Of a stretch of 34,190 nucleotides of DNA, positions 24,864 through 32,787 are shown piece by piece. The stretch is from Bacillota bacterium. Its GTDB lineage: Bacteria; Bacillota; Clostridia; Lachnospirales; Cellulosilyticaceae. The stretch is taken from contig JAEZJJ010000108.1 of assembly GCA_023436395.1 (NCBI GenBank), forward strand, positions 1-34,190, read 5' to 3'. A model generated the notes under the pieces. The model was not told the DNA's origin and did no database searches. It saw only the letters and a list, made by a program, of their open reading frames with translations. The position numbers were made by a program, and so were the translations under genes. Every line of letters starts with the position of its first letter. The stretch's first letter is position 1.

Positions 24864-24972
24864 AAAAAAGAGACCTTAACCGAAAGGTCTCTGAGTATCA
24901 CACATCACTTGCCATTCATTATGACGTTACATCTTTGTGCATCCTTATTAGCCTCTCGTGCTAGTTTAAAGG
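24864..24972 (-). promoter_or_regulatory. Putative PyrR-type attenuator leader of pyrR
   Basis: An intrinsic terminator (AGAGACCTT/AAGGTCTCT, 24869-24892, followed by six T on the minus strand) lies between rluD and pyrR, before the pyrR start. Upstream at 24972-24943 a second hairpin (CCTT/AAGG and TAGC/GCTA) displays ACGAGAGG in its loop, partly matching the PyrR-binding loop consensus UCCNGNGAGG. I could not identify the antiterminator pairing. The hairpins are seen; PyrR control is inferred. Confidence 0.6.
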
Positions 24973-24993
24973 AATATGATTTGATTTATTCTC

Positions 24994-25908
24994 TCATAAT
25001 TTTCTTAGCTTGTCAATTACTCTCAAAAAATACTCCGGTAATTCACTTTCAAAATACATCTGTTCTTGGGTAATAGGATGTATAAAACCTAATACCTTTG
25101 CATGAAGCATTTGTTTATCTAATCCAAAGGGATTTTTCATTGGCCCATATACAGGGTCACCTAAAAGTGGATGTCCTATATATTTCATATGGACACGTAT
25201 TTGGTGTGTTCTTCCTGTATGGAGCGTAAGTTCTACATAAGTAAAGTGCTTAAATCGTTCTAAGACTTTATAATCTGTTTTTGCATAACGTCCCTCTTTA
25301 ACAATCGCCATCTTCTTACGATCTTGAGGTGAACGTCCTATGGGTTGTTCAATAGTTCCTTCATCTTCTTTAAACCCCCCATGTACAATTGCGTGATATT
25401 TTCTTATAATATGGTGATCCTTTAATAATTCAGATAATCCTAAATGGGTTTTATCATTTTTTGCAATCATTAATAACCCAGAAGTATCCTTATCAATACG
25501 ATGAACAATCCCTGGTCTAATCTCACCATTTATTCCTGATAATTTATCTTTACAATGATAGAGTAGGCCATTTACTAAAGTTCCTGAATAATTGCCTGGA
25601 GCAGGATGAACTACCATATCTTGTGGCTTGTTAACAATCATCAAATGATCATCTTCATAAACAATTTCAATAGCTATAGGCTCAGGTACAATGTCAACTT
25701 CGATAGGATCATTAATGGTAATAACAATCTTATCATTTGATTTCACCTGATATTTACTACTCACTTCTTTCTCATTCACTAAAACACCTTTTTTTTCAAT
25801 TTGTTTTTGTATAAAGGAACGTGTATAATCAGGCAATAAATCTGCTAAATACTTATCAAGTCTTCCTTTTTCTTCTTCTCCTACAACATGTTCAATCTTT
25901 TCTGCCAT
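24994..25908 (-). CDS. rluD: 23S rRNA pseudouridine synthase, RluD/YlyB type
   Basis: The 304-residue enzyme makes pseudouridine in 23S rRNA. An N-terminal S4 domain (RLDKYLADLLPDYTRSFIQK) precedes the RluA-class catalytic motif GIVHRIDKDTSGLLMIAKN, where D139 is the nucleophile. TGRTHQIRVHMKYIGHPLLG near the C terminus is the family signature. The neighbourhood lspA-rluD-pyrR is the same as B. subtilis lspA-ylyB-pyrR, which fixes the orthology. It begins 23 bases after the lspA stop. Confidence 0.94.
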   Translation of the reverse strand: MAEKIEHVVGEEEKGRLDKYLADLLPDYTRSFIQKQIEKKGVLVNEKEVSSKYQVKSNDKIVITINDPIEVDIVPEPIAIEIVYEDDHLMIVNKPQDMVVHPAPGNYSGTLVNGLLYHCKDKLSGINGEIRPGIVHRIDKDTSGLLMIAKNDKTHLGLSELLKDHHIIRKYHAIVHGGFKEDEGTIEQPIGRSPQDRKKMAIVKEGRYAKTDYKVLERFKHFTYVELTLHTGRTHQIRVHMKYIGHPLLGDPVYGPMKNPFGLDKQMLHAKVLGFIHPITQEQMYFESELPEYFLRVIDKLRKL

Positions 25909-25931
25909 TCATTCGTTTCCTCTTCTATCTT

Positions 25932-26429
25932 TTACTTTTCTAATTTCTTTTTATCTTCTAAGTCTCCAAATAATAAAACTAACATTAATAACCCCACACC
26001 TACTACTACAAGTATATCTGCTATATTAAATACTGGAAAATTAATAAGTATAAAATACAGGAAGTCTCGTACATATCCTAAGCATACTCTATCAATAAGA
26101 TTTCCAATTGCTCCACTAATAATAAGTATAAAAGCAACTCTCCCCCAATTTCCCCATTTTGTTTGAGGTAAAGTTCTGATATACATAATCATCCCAATAA
26201 TAATAACACTTGTAACAATAATTAGTATACCCTGTTTTCCACTTAACATGCCCCAAGCAGCTCCTGTATTAGGTGTATAGTGCAAATGAAAAACATTAGG
26301 CCAAAGTTGTATATCTGCTATACCACTCATTGTTCCATTTCCAGCTGCAAGTGTTGCTACTGCCCATAGTTTTGTTAATTGGTCTATTCCGACTAAAATA
26401 ATGACTGTAAGTATTGCTATAATGATCAT
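25932..26429 (-). CDS. lspA: Lipoprotein signal peptidase
   Basis: LspA is the membrane aspartic protease that cleaves prolipoprotein signal peptides after lipid modification. It has four hydrophobic segments, the N-terminal VGIDQLTKLWAV, and the catalytic aspartates in GNLIDRVCLGYVRDF and PVFNIADILVV. The open frame extends to 26474 through a terminator hairpin. AAGGAGG lies just before two ATGs at 26432 and 26429, so the start is MIIIAILTV and the protein is about 165 residues. It is followed by rluD. Confidence 0.93.
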   Translation of the reverse strand: MIIIAILTVIILVGIDQLTKLWAVATLAAGNGTMSGIADIQLWPNVFHLHYTPNTGAAWGMLSGKQGILIIVTSVIIIGMIMYIRTLPQTKWGNWGRVAFILIISGAIGNLIDRVCLGYVRDFLYFILINFPVFNIADILVVVGVGLLMLVLLFGDLEDKKKLEK

Positions 26430-26452
26430 CATTTCCTCCTTATATTTACTAG

Positions 26453-26478
26453 AAAAAAACGTGCTTTTAAGCACGTTT
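26453..26478 (-). terminator. Intrinsic terminator after divIVA
   Basis: AACGTGCTT and AAGCACGTT (26458-26477) form a perfect short-loop hairpin flanked by A runs on one side and T runs on the other. On the minus strand it is followed by seven T. It separates divIVA from lspA. Confidence 0.85.
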
Positions 26479-26536
26479 TTACATTTTATTTTATCATTTA
26501 ATGTACTTTTCCATAATACTTGTCATCTTCATTCAA

Positions 26537-27187
26537 TCATGCTTTTTTCTGTAATAAAGAAGATATCTCATCTTCGCTAATTGGTAAATATTCTTTGGTA
26601 TAGCTATCTTCTTCTTCTTCCTCTGATTGAACTTTGCTCACTCCCTCAACTGTTTCTTTTTCAATAGTTGCAAAAGCTTGTACAAGGTCATCTTGGGCAA
26701 TTGTTGCTCTGGAATCGCCTTGTTCTAAAAGTTCCATTTGTGACTGAAGTAATTGTTTAAACTGGGCTTTATAAGATAAATATTGTCTTTTAATATCTTC
26801 AACCTTTTGACCAAGTTCAAAAGCTTCCTGTCTACCTTGTTCTACAATTCGACTTACTCGCTCTTCTGCTAAGTGAGTCATTTTTTCTGATCTTTGCTCA
26901 GCTTCCTTCTTAATTTGCTCTGCCTTCTCATAAGCTGCACTTTTCGTATCTTGGGCCGTTTTATCTGCAAGCACTAATACGTTTTGTATAGTAGATTCCA
27001 TAGAACGATAATACTGGATACTTTCATTTAACACATTAATTTTATCTTTTAAAGCATAATTCTCATTGATGACTTCTTGATAACTTTTTAATACTTCATC
27101 TAAAAAATCATTCACTTCTTCAATGTGATAGCCACCTATCTTACTCTTTTTAAATTCTTTGTTTTGAATATCTACTGGTGATAACAT
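26537..27187 (-). CDS. divIVA: DivIVA domain protein
   Basis: DivIVA assembles at curved membranes of septa and poles and recruits division or polar proteins. The N-terminal membrane-binding segment is clear (SPVDIQNKEFKKSKIGGY, then VNDFLDEVLKSY). A long coiled coil follows from about 35 to 150, rich in Glu, Lys and Gln, with an acidic C-terminal tail. The open frame extends to 27208, but AGGGGGAG lies just before the ATG at 27187, giving 216 residues. It is the last gene of the division cluster, overlapped only by its leader with the end of ylmH. Confidence 0.93.
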   Translation of the reverse strand: MLSPVDIQNKEFKKSKIGGYHIEEVNDFLDEVLKSYQEVINENYALKDKINVLNESIQYYRSMESTIQNVLVLADKTAQDTKSAAYEKAEQIKKEAEQRSEKMTHLAEERVSRIVEQGRQEAFELGQKVEDIKRQYLSYKAQFKQLLQSQMELLEQGDSRATIAQDDLVQAFATIEKETVEGVSKVQSEEEEEDSYTKEYLPISEDEISSLLQKKA

Positions 27188-27200
27188 ATTGTTACTCCCC

Positions 27201-27980
27201 CTATACATATTTTTCTATTGTAATATGAAATCTATCCTTCTTTGTTAATCCACCCACTTGTTTTAATCGCATTTTACCATAACCTCTTACTGTAATAGTA
27301 TCTCCCACTTTAACAAGTTGTTTAGTTGTACTTGTTATACCATTACATTTAACACGCTTAGCTTCAATAAGTTTAGTTATATTTCCTCTTGATAACCCAA
27401 ATCCTGTTGCAGCCACCGCATCTACTCTTAAAGAAGCCACAGTAGTCTCAAAAATTCTCACTTGTGGTGGATCAATGTGTAAATCAGAAAAAGAAATAAT
27501 TTGACTCTCTATACTTTGGTATTTTGAAATACTTGTTAAACAGCTGCTAATATAAGGGACCATATTCTCTTCTACAATAATGTATGCACCAAAAGGTTTC
27601 AGAATAATATCTCCTATAGTCTCTCTTTCAATACCTAAACCCAGTAATGCCCCTAAGTAATCTCGATGTGTTAGAGCTTTTCCAATTCCTGTCTTTACTG
27701 TTATCCTTAATGCCATTATAGGAAAATCTTCTTGTTGTATCTCATAAGGAGAAATACCTAAAATTTGTCTTTCTGAAGCATCAAACCCACCATAAAAATA
27801 ACATCTCTGTCTTGTATACTGATCAATATATCTCTCTAACATACTAGAGATCCAGTCCTTATTATAAAAATGCGTAAAAAGCGGTCTATATTGTTCCTCC
27901 GAACGCTTACTATACTCTAGTACAGTTTTGACAAAACGTTTTTCATCAATATCTACTATATGATTTAATGTTTGTCTCAT
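27201..27980 (-). CDS. ylmH: YlmH-type S4-domain RNA-binding protein
   Basis: The 259-residue protein has the YlmH core (PLFTHFYNKDWISSMLER, then YFYGGFDASERQILGISP) and a C-terminal S4 RNA-binding domain at about 185-245 (GFGLSRGNITKLIEAKRVKCNG). In Firmicutes YlmH is encoded beside sepF and divIVA and is linked to ribosome rescue and division. It begins seven bases after the sepF stop. The ylmG/yggT gene that usually separates the two is absent. Confidence 0.92.
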   Translation of the reverse strand: MRQTLNHIVDIDEKRFVKTVLEYSKRSEEQYRPLFTHFYNKDWISSMLERYIDQYTRQRCYFYGGFDASERQILGISPYEIQQEDFPIMALRITVKTGIGKALTHRDYLGALLGLGIERETIGDIILKPFGAYIIVEENMVPYISSCLTSISKYQSIESQIISFSDLHIDPPQVRIFETTVASLRVDAVAATGFGLSRGNITKLIEAKRVKCNGITSTTKQLVKVGDTITVRGYGKMRLKQVGGLTKKDRFHITIEKYV

Positions 27981-27986
27981 TCTTTT

Positions 27987-28433
27987 CTATATAGTAGGTG
28001 GAAATACACTACGTTGTTTTAATTTTTCTGGATTAATATTGACATGCTCAGGTGCAAAAATAAAAATGTAATCTGTTACTTTTTCTACTGTTCCATTTAG
28101 GGCACAACATGCTCCTGTTAAATAGTCAACTGCACGTTGCATTTCATGAGAAGCTAATTTTTCCATATTCACAATAATAGGTTTCTTATTTTTAATATAA
28201 CCACAGATTTCACCTGTCATATCGTAACTTAACATTGTAAAATTAAGTAATTCCATGCGGTTAGGTTGATTAAGTGATACTACTTTTGGCATATTCATTG
28301 GTGGAGCATATGATTGATGCATTACATTTCTATTCACTTGCTCTACTTCTTGTTCCATTTCCTCTAATTCATCTTCATCAAACTCATCTTCTGGTATAAA
28401 AATATTTTTAAATTTTGACATAAAGCCACTCAT
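27987..28433 (-). CDS. sepF: Cell division protein SepF
   Basis: SepF bundles FtsZ filaments and tethers them to the membrane. The start is MSGFMSKFKNIFIP, an amphipathic membrane-binding helix. An acidic linker and the globular SepF domain follow (YDMTGEICGYIKNKKPIIVN, RAVDYLTGACCALNG, IFIFAPEHV). The open frame extends to 28511, but GGGAGG lies before the ATG at 28433, giving 148 residues. The longer N terminus would run into yggS. It is part of the yggS-sepF-ylmH-divIVA run. Confidence 0.94.
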   Translation of the reverse strand: MSGFMSKFKNIFIPEDEFDEDELEEMEQEVEQVNRNVMHQSYAPPMNMPKVVSLNQPNRMELLNFTMLSYDMTGEICGYIKNKKPIIVNMEKLASHEMQRAVDYLTGACCALNGTVEKVTDYIFIFAPEHVNINPEKLKQRSVFPPTI

Positions 28434-28452
28434 TTGTAATTCCTCCCAAAAA

Positions 28453-29142
28453 TTATTTTGTGTAATCTCTATTTCCAAAAATAGCTGTTCCAATTCGCAC
28501 CATTGTAGCACCTTCTTCTATAGCTATCTTATAGTCATTGCTCATTCCCATTGATAGAATATCACTACTTATATTATCAAACTTTTGCTTTTGTATGTCA
28601 ACCGATAAATCATAAAGTTTCCTAAATATGGGTCTATTTTCTTCAGGATCTTCTACAAAAGGAGCTACCGTCATCAATCCACGTACTCTAATATTTTTAA
28701 GCCTAGCTAATTGTGACATAACTGGTAAAACTTCTTCTATTAAAAACCCATGTTTAGAAGGTTCCTCAGCAACATTCACCTCTATTAAAACATCTGTTAC
28801 GCAGCCATTCTTGGCAGATTGTTTATTAATCTCTTCTGCTAATTTTAATCGGTCTACAGAATGAATGAGTGCTGTTTTTCCTATAATATATTTTATTTTA
28901 TTTGTCTGCAAATAACCAATAAAATGCCAATGGACCGGTTCTTTAATTTGTTCAATCTTTTGTATTAGCTCTTGCACGTGATTTTCACCGAAATCCTTGT
29001 GTCCTAAAGCCATTACTTCTTGTACTGCCTGAGCAGGATATGTTTTTGAAACTGCTATTAAAGTGATATCTTCAGCAACTCTACCACTCTTTTTAGCTGC
29101 CTCCCCAATTTCTTTTCTTATTTGTTCAAGTTTTTCTTTCAT
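28453..29142 (-). CDS. yggS: YggS/YlmE family pyridoxal-phosphate-binding protein
   Basis: This PLP-homeostasis protein has an alanine-racemase-like barrel but no known enzymatic activity. The PLP lysine is K33 in ITLIAVSKTYPAQAV, and VHWHFIGYLQTNKIKYI, RGLMTVAPF and LSMGMSNDYKIAIEEGATM follow the family pattern. The open frame extends to 29166, but AAAGGTGAGG precedes the ATG at 29142, giving 229 residues. It follows the HlyD-like protein and precedes sepF. Confidence 0.94.
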   Translation of the reverse strand: MKEKLEQIRKEIGEAAKKSGRVAEDITLIAVSKTYPAQAVQEVMALGHKDFGENHVQELIQKIEQIKEPVHWHFIGYLQTNKIKYIIGKTALIHSVDRLKLAEEINKQSAKNGCVTDVLIEVNVAEEPSKHGFLIEEVLPVMSQLARLKNIRVRGLMTVAPFVEDPEENRPIFRKLYDLSVDIQKQKFDNISSDILSMGMSNDYKIAIEEGATMVRIGTAIFGNRDYTK

Positions 29143-29158
29143 TTTACCCTCACCTTTA

Positions 29159-31111
29159 TTACTCATTTTGAATACTCATATCTGTTAAAAGTTGCTCCAA
29201 TTTTATTCCTTTTGGATTTGAAATCATTTTATCCATTTCTTTTAATTGTGTATTTCCGCCATATTTTACAATAGCATATTCTCCACTTATCATTTCCACT
29301 TCTATAGTTTTAAACTCAGCTATTTTTCCATTAATCACATAAACACCTTGTTTAGTCTCTATGTCCGTTACTTGATAGGTATTGCCTGTTTCAGGCTCAA
29401 CAATTATATTATTAACCTGTATACTATTTGCTTGTACAATATCCTGTCTAATATAACTATCTTCTTCCTTTTGGTACTGTACTTTAATAGGTACAAATTC
29501 TGTCACTTCTCCAGTTTTTCGATAAACACCTAATTGACCTTCTTTTTCTACACAATATACACTTGGAATCTTAAGCATGTTTTGTTCTACAATAGCTTGT
29601 TTAGGAATCTTAAGGCCTGTGACATTTTTATTCCCAATTGTAAAATCTATAGTTCTTAAATCTAAGAAGTCACTGATTTGATCATTAGTTTCAAACACTA
29701 ACCGGATACGTTTATCTTCCTCATTCTGTTTAGAAATTAATTTAAAATTGACTTGTTTATTAGTAGTGCCAGTAAAATCTAAATAATAACTTTGCCCTTC
29801 TTTAAAATCTTCTTCCTCTGACAAATCAATATAACTTATAATGTACCATTTATTATCTAGAATTATTTTATAAATTGGTTCCTCTTTAGCCACAGTATTT
29901 TTATTGTGATAGTTGAGCTTAGACCCCTTAATAATACTATTATATTTTTCATAGTCTATCTTCTCCAGTAATTCTGATACATTTACCACTTCTTGCCCAT
30001 CTACTTTGTATGAAATAATACCAGCTTGTGGTGCTGTTTTTCCTAAATGGTACTGATTAATATTGGCTTCAATTTCTGTCTTTAAATCTGCAATATTTTG
30101 TTTTTGTTCTTTCTGTTCTTGAGTATAAATGGCTGTACGCTTATTAATATTTTGATCCAATTGTCCACGTAAGGTATATACAAAGTGGGTTGTATTATCA
30201 TAGCGATTATCATAAAACATTTCTAGATTGGTTTTTACATCTTCATTTAAATTATATATTTGATCTTGATAATACGAAATTTCTTTACGATCTTCTGCTT
30301 TTTGATAAATTTGCTCATCGACTTCATTCTGTACCTTAGTAGATTGGGCTAGCTGTTGCTCATCCACTAAAACATAGACCAAACCATCTTTTTTTACTTT
30401 CTCTCCTTCTGAAACAACATATTGAATAGTTCCCTCATCTTCACTATAAATGACTTGTTCATTTCTCAAAATAATCCCACTCAAACTTATAGAATTATCT
30501 ACCGTTCCAGTCTTTACAATTTGATAAGACACCTTAGGCTTTTCAAGCATATCTTTTAATTGTATCATTCCCCATACACCCAAAGTAGTCATCGCCATAG
30601 TCATTGCAACACGTAAAACAAATCGTCGTTTCCTTCTTTTTTTCATTCTTTGAATTTGTGCCTTGGTCAGTTTATTACTTTTCCTTAATGTTTCTCTTCT
30701 CTTTTGTGGTGATATAGACTCTTGTGGTATTTGTCTATTTTCCGTACTACCATGTCCTAAAGAATAAGATTGTCCATCCCTAACTTCATAACTAGAGCGA
30801 TAAGAATTAGTATATGGTGTTTGTTGTGATAGTATCTTTTTCTGTGTTGTATTTTCTAATTCAGATACTTTATTTCTTTTTTTACTGTTACTATTTACTC
30901 TATTGTTATTAGAATTCTTCTTTTTTCTCGTTGCTATATCCTTGATTTCTGTATGTGTATTATATGTAGAACTTATACGAGTTTGAACTGAACTATTATT
31001 GGCATAAGGATTAAAATAACTTCCTTGCTGAGAGGGAGCTATTTGCCCTTGAAAGGTCATCTTGTTCTTATTACTTTGTTTTATTTGCTTCATATTACTA
31101 CTTTTTTTCAT
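29159..31111 (-). CDS. HlyD-like single-pass membrane protein of the division cluster
   Basis: A 650-residue protein from the start used here. Residues 1-165 are a basic, Ser/Asn/Gln-rich, low-complexity cytoplasmic region ending in RMKKRRKRRF. A single membrane helix follows (about 165-183, VLRVAMTMAMTTLGVWGM). The outside part has a HlyD/barrel-sandwich hybrid (VKTGTVDNSISLSG near 200, YVVSEGEKVKKDGLVYVLVD near 231-250), a coiled coil of about 100 residues, and a C-terminal beta region resembling peptidoglycan or adaptor domains. It has no transporter partner here. The open frame extends to 31240 through the spoIVA terminator. GGAAGTGA precedes the ATG at 31111. Function is unknown; its genes next door are sepF and divIVA. 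Confidence 0.72.
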   Translation of the reverse strand: MKKSSNMKQIKQSNKNKMTFQGQIAPSQQGSYFNPYANNSSVQTRISSTYNTHTEIKDIATRKKKNSNNNRVNSNSKKRNKVSELENTTQKKILSQQTPYTNSYRSSYEVRDGQSYSLGHGSTENRQIPQESISPQKRRETLRKSNKLTKAQIQRMKKRRKRRFVLRVAMTMAMTTLGVWGMIQLKDMLEKPKVSYQIVKTGTVDNSISLSGIILRNEQVIYSEDEGTIQYVVSEGEKVKKDGLVYVLVDEQQLAQSTKVQNEVDEQIYQKAEDRKEISYYQDQIYNLNEDVKTNLEMFYDNRYDNTTHFVYTLRGQLDQNINKRTAIYTQEQKEQKQNIADLKTEIEANINQYHLGKTAPQAGIISYKVDGQEVVNVSELLEKIDYEKYNSIIKGSKLNYHNKNTVAKEEPIYKIILDNKWYIISYIDLSEEEDFKEGQSYYLDFTGTTNKQVNFKLISKQNEEDKRIRLVFETNDQISDFLDLRTIDFTIGNKNVTGLKIPKQAIVEQNMLKIPSVYCVEKEGQLGVYRKTGEVTEFVPIKVQYQKEEDSYIRQDIVQANSIQVNNIIVEPETGNTYQVTDIETKQGVYVINGKIAEFKTIEVEMISGEYAIVKYGGNTQLKEMDKMISNPKGIKLEQLLTDMSIQNE

Positions 31112-31145
31112 TCGTTCACTTCCAATTCTATCCTTAATACTTATC

Positions 31146-31174
31146 ATGATATAATGTAATAGCTTATCTTGCAA
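31146..31174 (-). promoter_or_regulatory. Promoter of the HlyD-like/yggS/sepF operon
   Basis: TTGCAA (31174-31169) and TATCAT (31151-31146) lie 17 bases apart on the minus strand. The promoter sits just after the spoIVA terminator and 35 bases before the chosen start. Confidence 0.5.
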
Positions 31175-31182
31175 GCTATTAC
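31156..31182. promoter_or_regulatory. Palindrome overlapping that promoter
   Basis: GTAATAGCTT (31156-31165) and AAGCTATTAC (31173-31182) are perfect inverted arms around a 7-base centre. The palindrome covers the -35 and the spacer. This could be a repressor operator, or a hairpin in read-through RNA. No regulator can be named. Confidence 0.4.
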
Positions 31183-31203
31183 CTAAAATTTGTGAACAAA
31201 AAA

Positions 31204-31222
31204 AAGGCACTTTAAGTGCCTC
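31204..31222 (-). terminator. Intrinsic terminator after spoIVA
   Basis: GGCACTT and AAGTGCC (31206-31220) form the stem. On the minus strand eight T follow. It begins just past the spoIVA stop codon. Confidence 0.88.
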
Positions 31223-31224
31223 TT

Positions 31225-32703
31225 TTAAAGAAGGATGCAAATTAAACCACCATTTCCTTCATTAATTATTTTTTGTAATGTTTCTTGAAGTTTTTGCTGT
31301 GCATCTTCAGGCATTCTATATAACTTATTTTGTAATCCTTCATTGACTAGTTCATGAAGGGATTTTCCAAAAATATTAGATTCCCATATTTTTGTAGGAT
31401 CTGTTTCAAATTCACTTAATATATTATTGATTAAATCTTCACTTTGCTTTTCCGTTCCTACAATTGGTGCTACTTCTGTTTGAATATTAGCCCTAATAAT
31501 ATGATAACTTGGCGCACTTGCTCTTAGTTTAACACCAAATCGATTACCTTGCTTAATAATCTCTGGTTCTTCTAGCTTCAACTCATCAAAAACTGGACTT
31601 ACTACACCATATCCTTTTTCTTTAACTTCATTCATGGCATAAGCTACTTTATCATATTCTTTCTTAGTTGTTGCTAACTCTTTAATTAATTTCATTAATT
31701 CATGATCTCCATGAATTTCCATCCCTGTCGTTTCTGATAATACACGATAGAAAAGTTCATCGGTTGTATTGACATCAATCTTTACAACCCCTTCACCCAA
31801 CTGTATCTTCTCTAAATATACATTCTTAATAAAATCCAGTCCACGAAGTTCATTAGTCACATCTTTAATTTGTCTAATATTTTCTACATTAATCATTTGT
31901 TCTTTTACACAATCAATCCATGCCTTTTTAACCCAGTGTTCATTATCTAAAGTTTCTACCCACTTAGGTAACATAAATTGTATTTCATTAAGCGGAAATT
32001 CATATAAAATCTTTTCTAAAATTTGATGAATATCTTCTGTTTTCATTTGAGCAATATCCATAGGTACTACCGGCACATCATACTCTCTTGAAAGAGCATT
32101 AGTTGCTTCAATAACTTCTACATCAAATGGTTTCTTTGTATTATAAATGACAACAAATGGTTTCCCTAAACGTTTTAATTCATTGATAGCACGTTGCTCT
32201 CCTTCTATGTAACTATTTCTAGAAATATCAGTAAAACTTCCATCTGTAGTTACCACAATACCAATCGTAGAATGGTCATTAATGACTTTCTTTGTCCCTA
32301 GCTCTGCCGCCTGTGCAAATGGAATCTCTTCCTCAAACCAAGGCGTCTTTACCATACGAGGTACATTGTTATATAAGTGTCCTTCTGCTTCTGGCACAAT
32401 ATAACCTACGCAGTCAATCATACGTACTTTGACTTCAAAGTCTCCACCAATAGTAATCCCAATAGCTTCATTTGGAATAAATTTGGGCTCAGTTGTTGTA
32501 ATCACTTTGCCGTCTCCACTCTGAGGTAATTCATCCTGAGTACGTTCTTTACTATGCTCATTTTTAATATTGGGAATTACTAACGTTTCCATAAAACGTT
32601 TAATAAAAGTGGATTTACCTGTTCTAACAGGTCCAACCACTCCTATGTATATATCTCCATTTGTTCTTTCGGAAATATCTTTGTAAATATCATAATATTC
32701 CAT
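31225..32703 (-). CDS. spoIVA: Stage IV sporulation protein A
   Basis: SpoIVA is the ATPase that polymerises into the basal layer of the spore coat on the forespore. The 492-residue protein has the Walker A GVVGPVRTGKSTFIKRFME (P-loop 24-31), the Walker B-like MIDCVGYIVPEAEGH and the characteristic NGGLICILL C terminus, which is needed for anchoring in the family. Length equals that of B. subtilis SpoIVA. An SD AAGGAGG precedes the ATG. It follows gpsA by 84 bases, as in other clostridia, and has its own sporulation-type promoter and terminator. Confidence 0.97.
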   Translation of the reverse strand: MEYYDIYKDISERTNGDIYIGVVGPVRTGKSTFIKRFMETLVIPNIKNEHSKERTQDELPQSGDGKVITTTEPKFIPNEAIGITIGGDFEVKVRMIDCVGYIVPEAEGHLYNNVPRMVKTPWFEEEIPFAQAAELGTKKVINDHSTIGIVVTTDGSFTDISRNSYIEGEQRAINELKRLGKPFVVIYNTKKPFDVEVIEATNALSREYDVPVVPMDIAQMKTEDIHQILEKILYEFPLNEIQFMLPKWVETLDNEHWVKKAWIDCVKEQMINVENIRQIKDVTNELRGLDFIKNVYLEKIQLGEGVVKIDVNTTDELFYRVLSETTGMEIHGDHELMKLIKELATTKKEYDKVAYAMNEVKEKGYGVVSPVFDELKLEEPEIIKQGNRFGVKLRASAPSYHIIRANIQTEVAPIVGTEKQSEDLINNILSEFETDPTKIWESNIFGKSLHELVNEGLQNKLYRMPEDAQQKLQETLQKIINEGNGGLICILL

Positions 32704-32725
32704 ATGAAAGCCTCCTTATATTTTA

Positions 32726-32733
32726 ATTGTATG
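32726..32733 (-). promoter_or_regulatory. Sigma-E-like -10 element of spoIVA
   Basis: The minus strand reads CATACAAT (32733-32726), matching the sigma-E -10 consensus. A clear -35 is lacking, with only an ATA-rich stretch about 14 bases upstream. Transcription would start near 32719, 16 bases before the ATG. spoIVA is sigma-E dependent in B. subtilis, which fits. Confidence 0.6.
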
Positions 32734-32787
32734 GGTACATTAAAATATATTGTACAAAAGGAGGATATATACCATTTTTATTTAATT

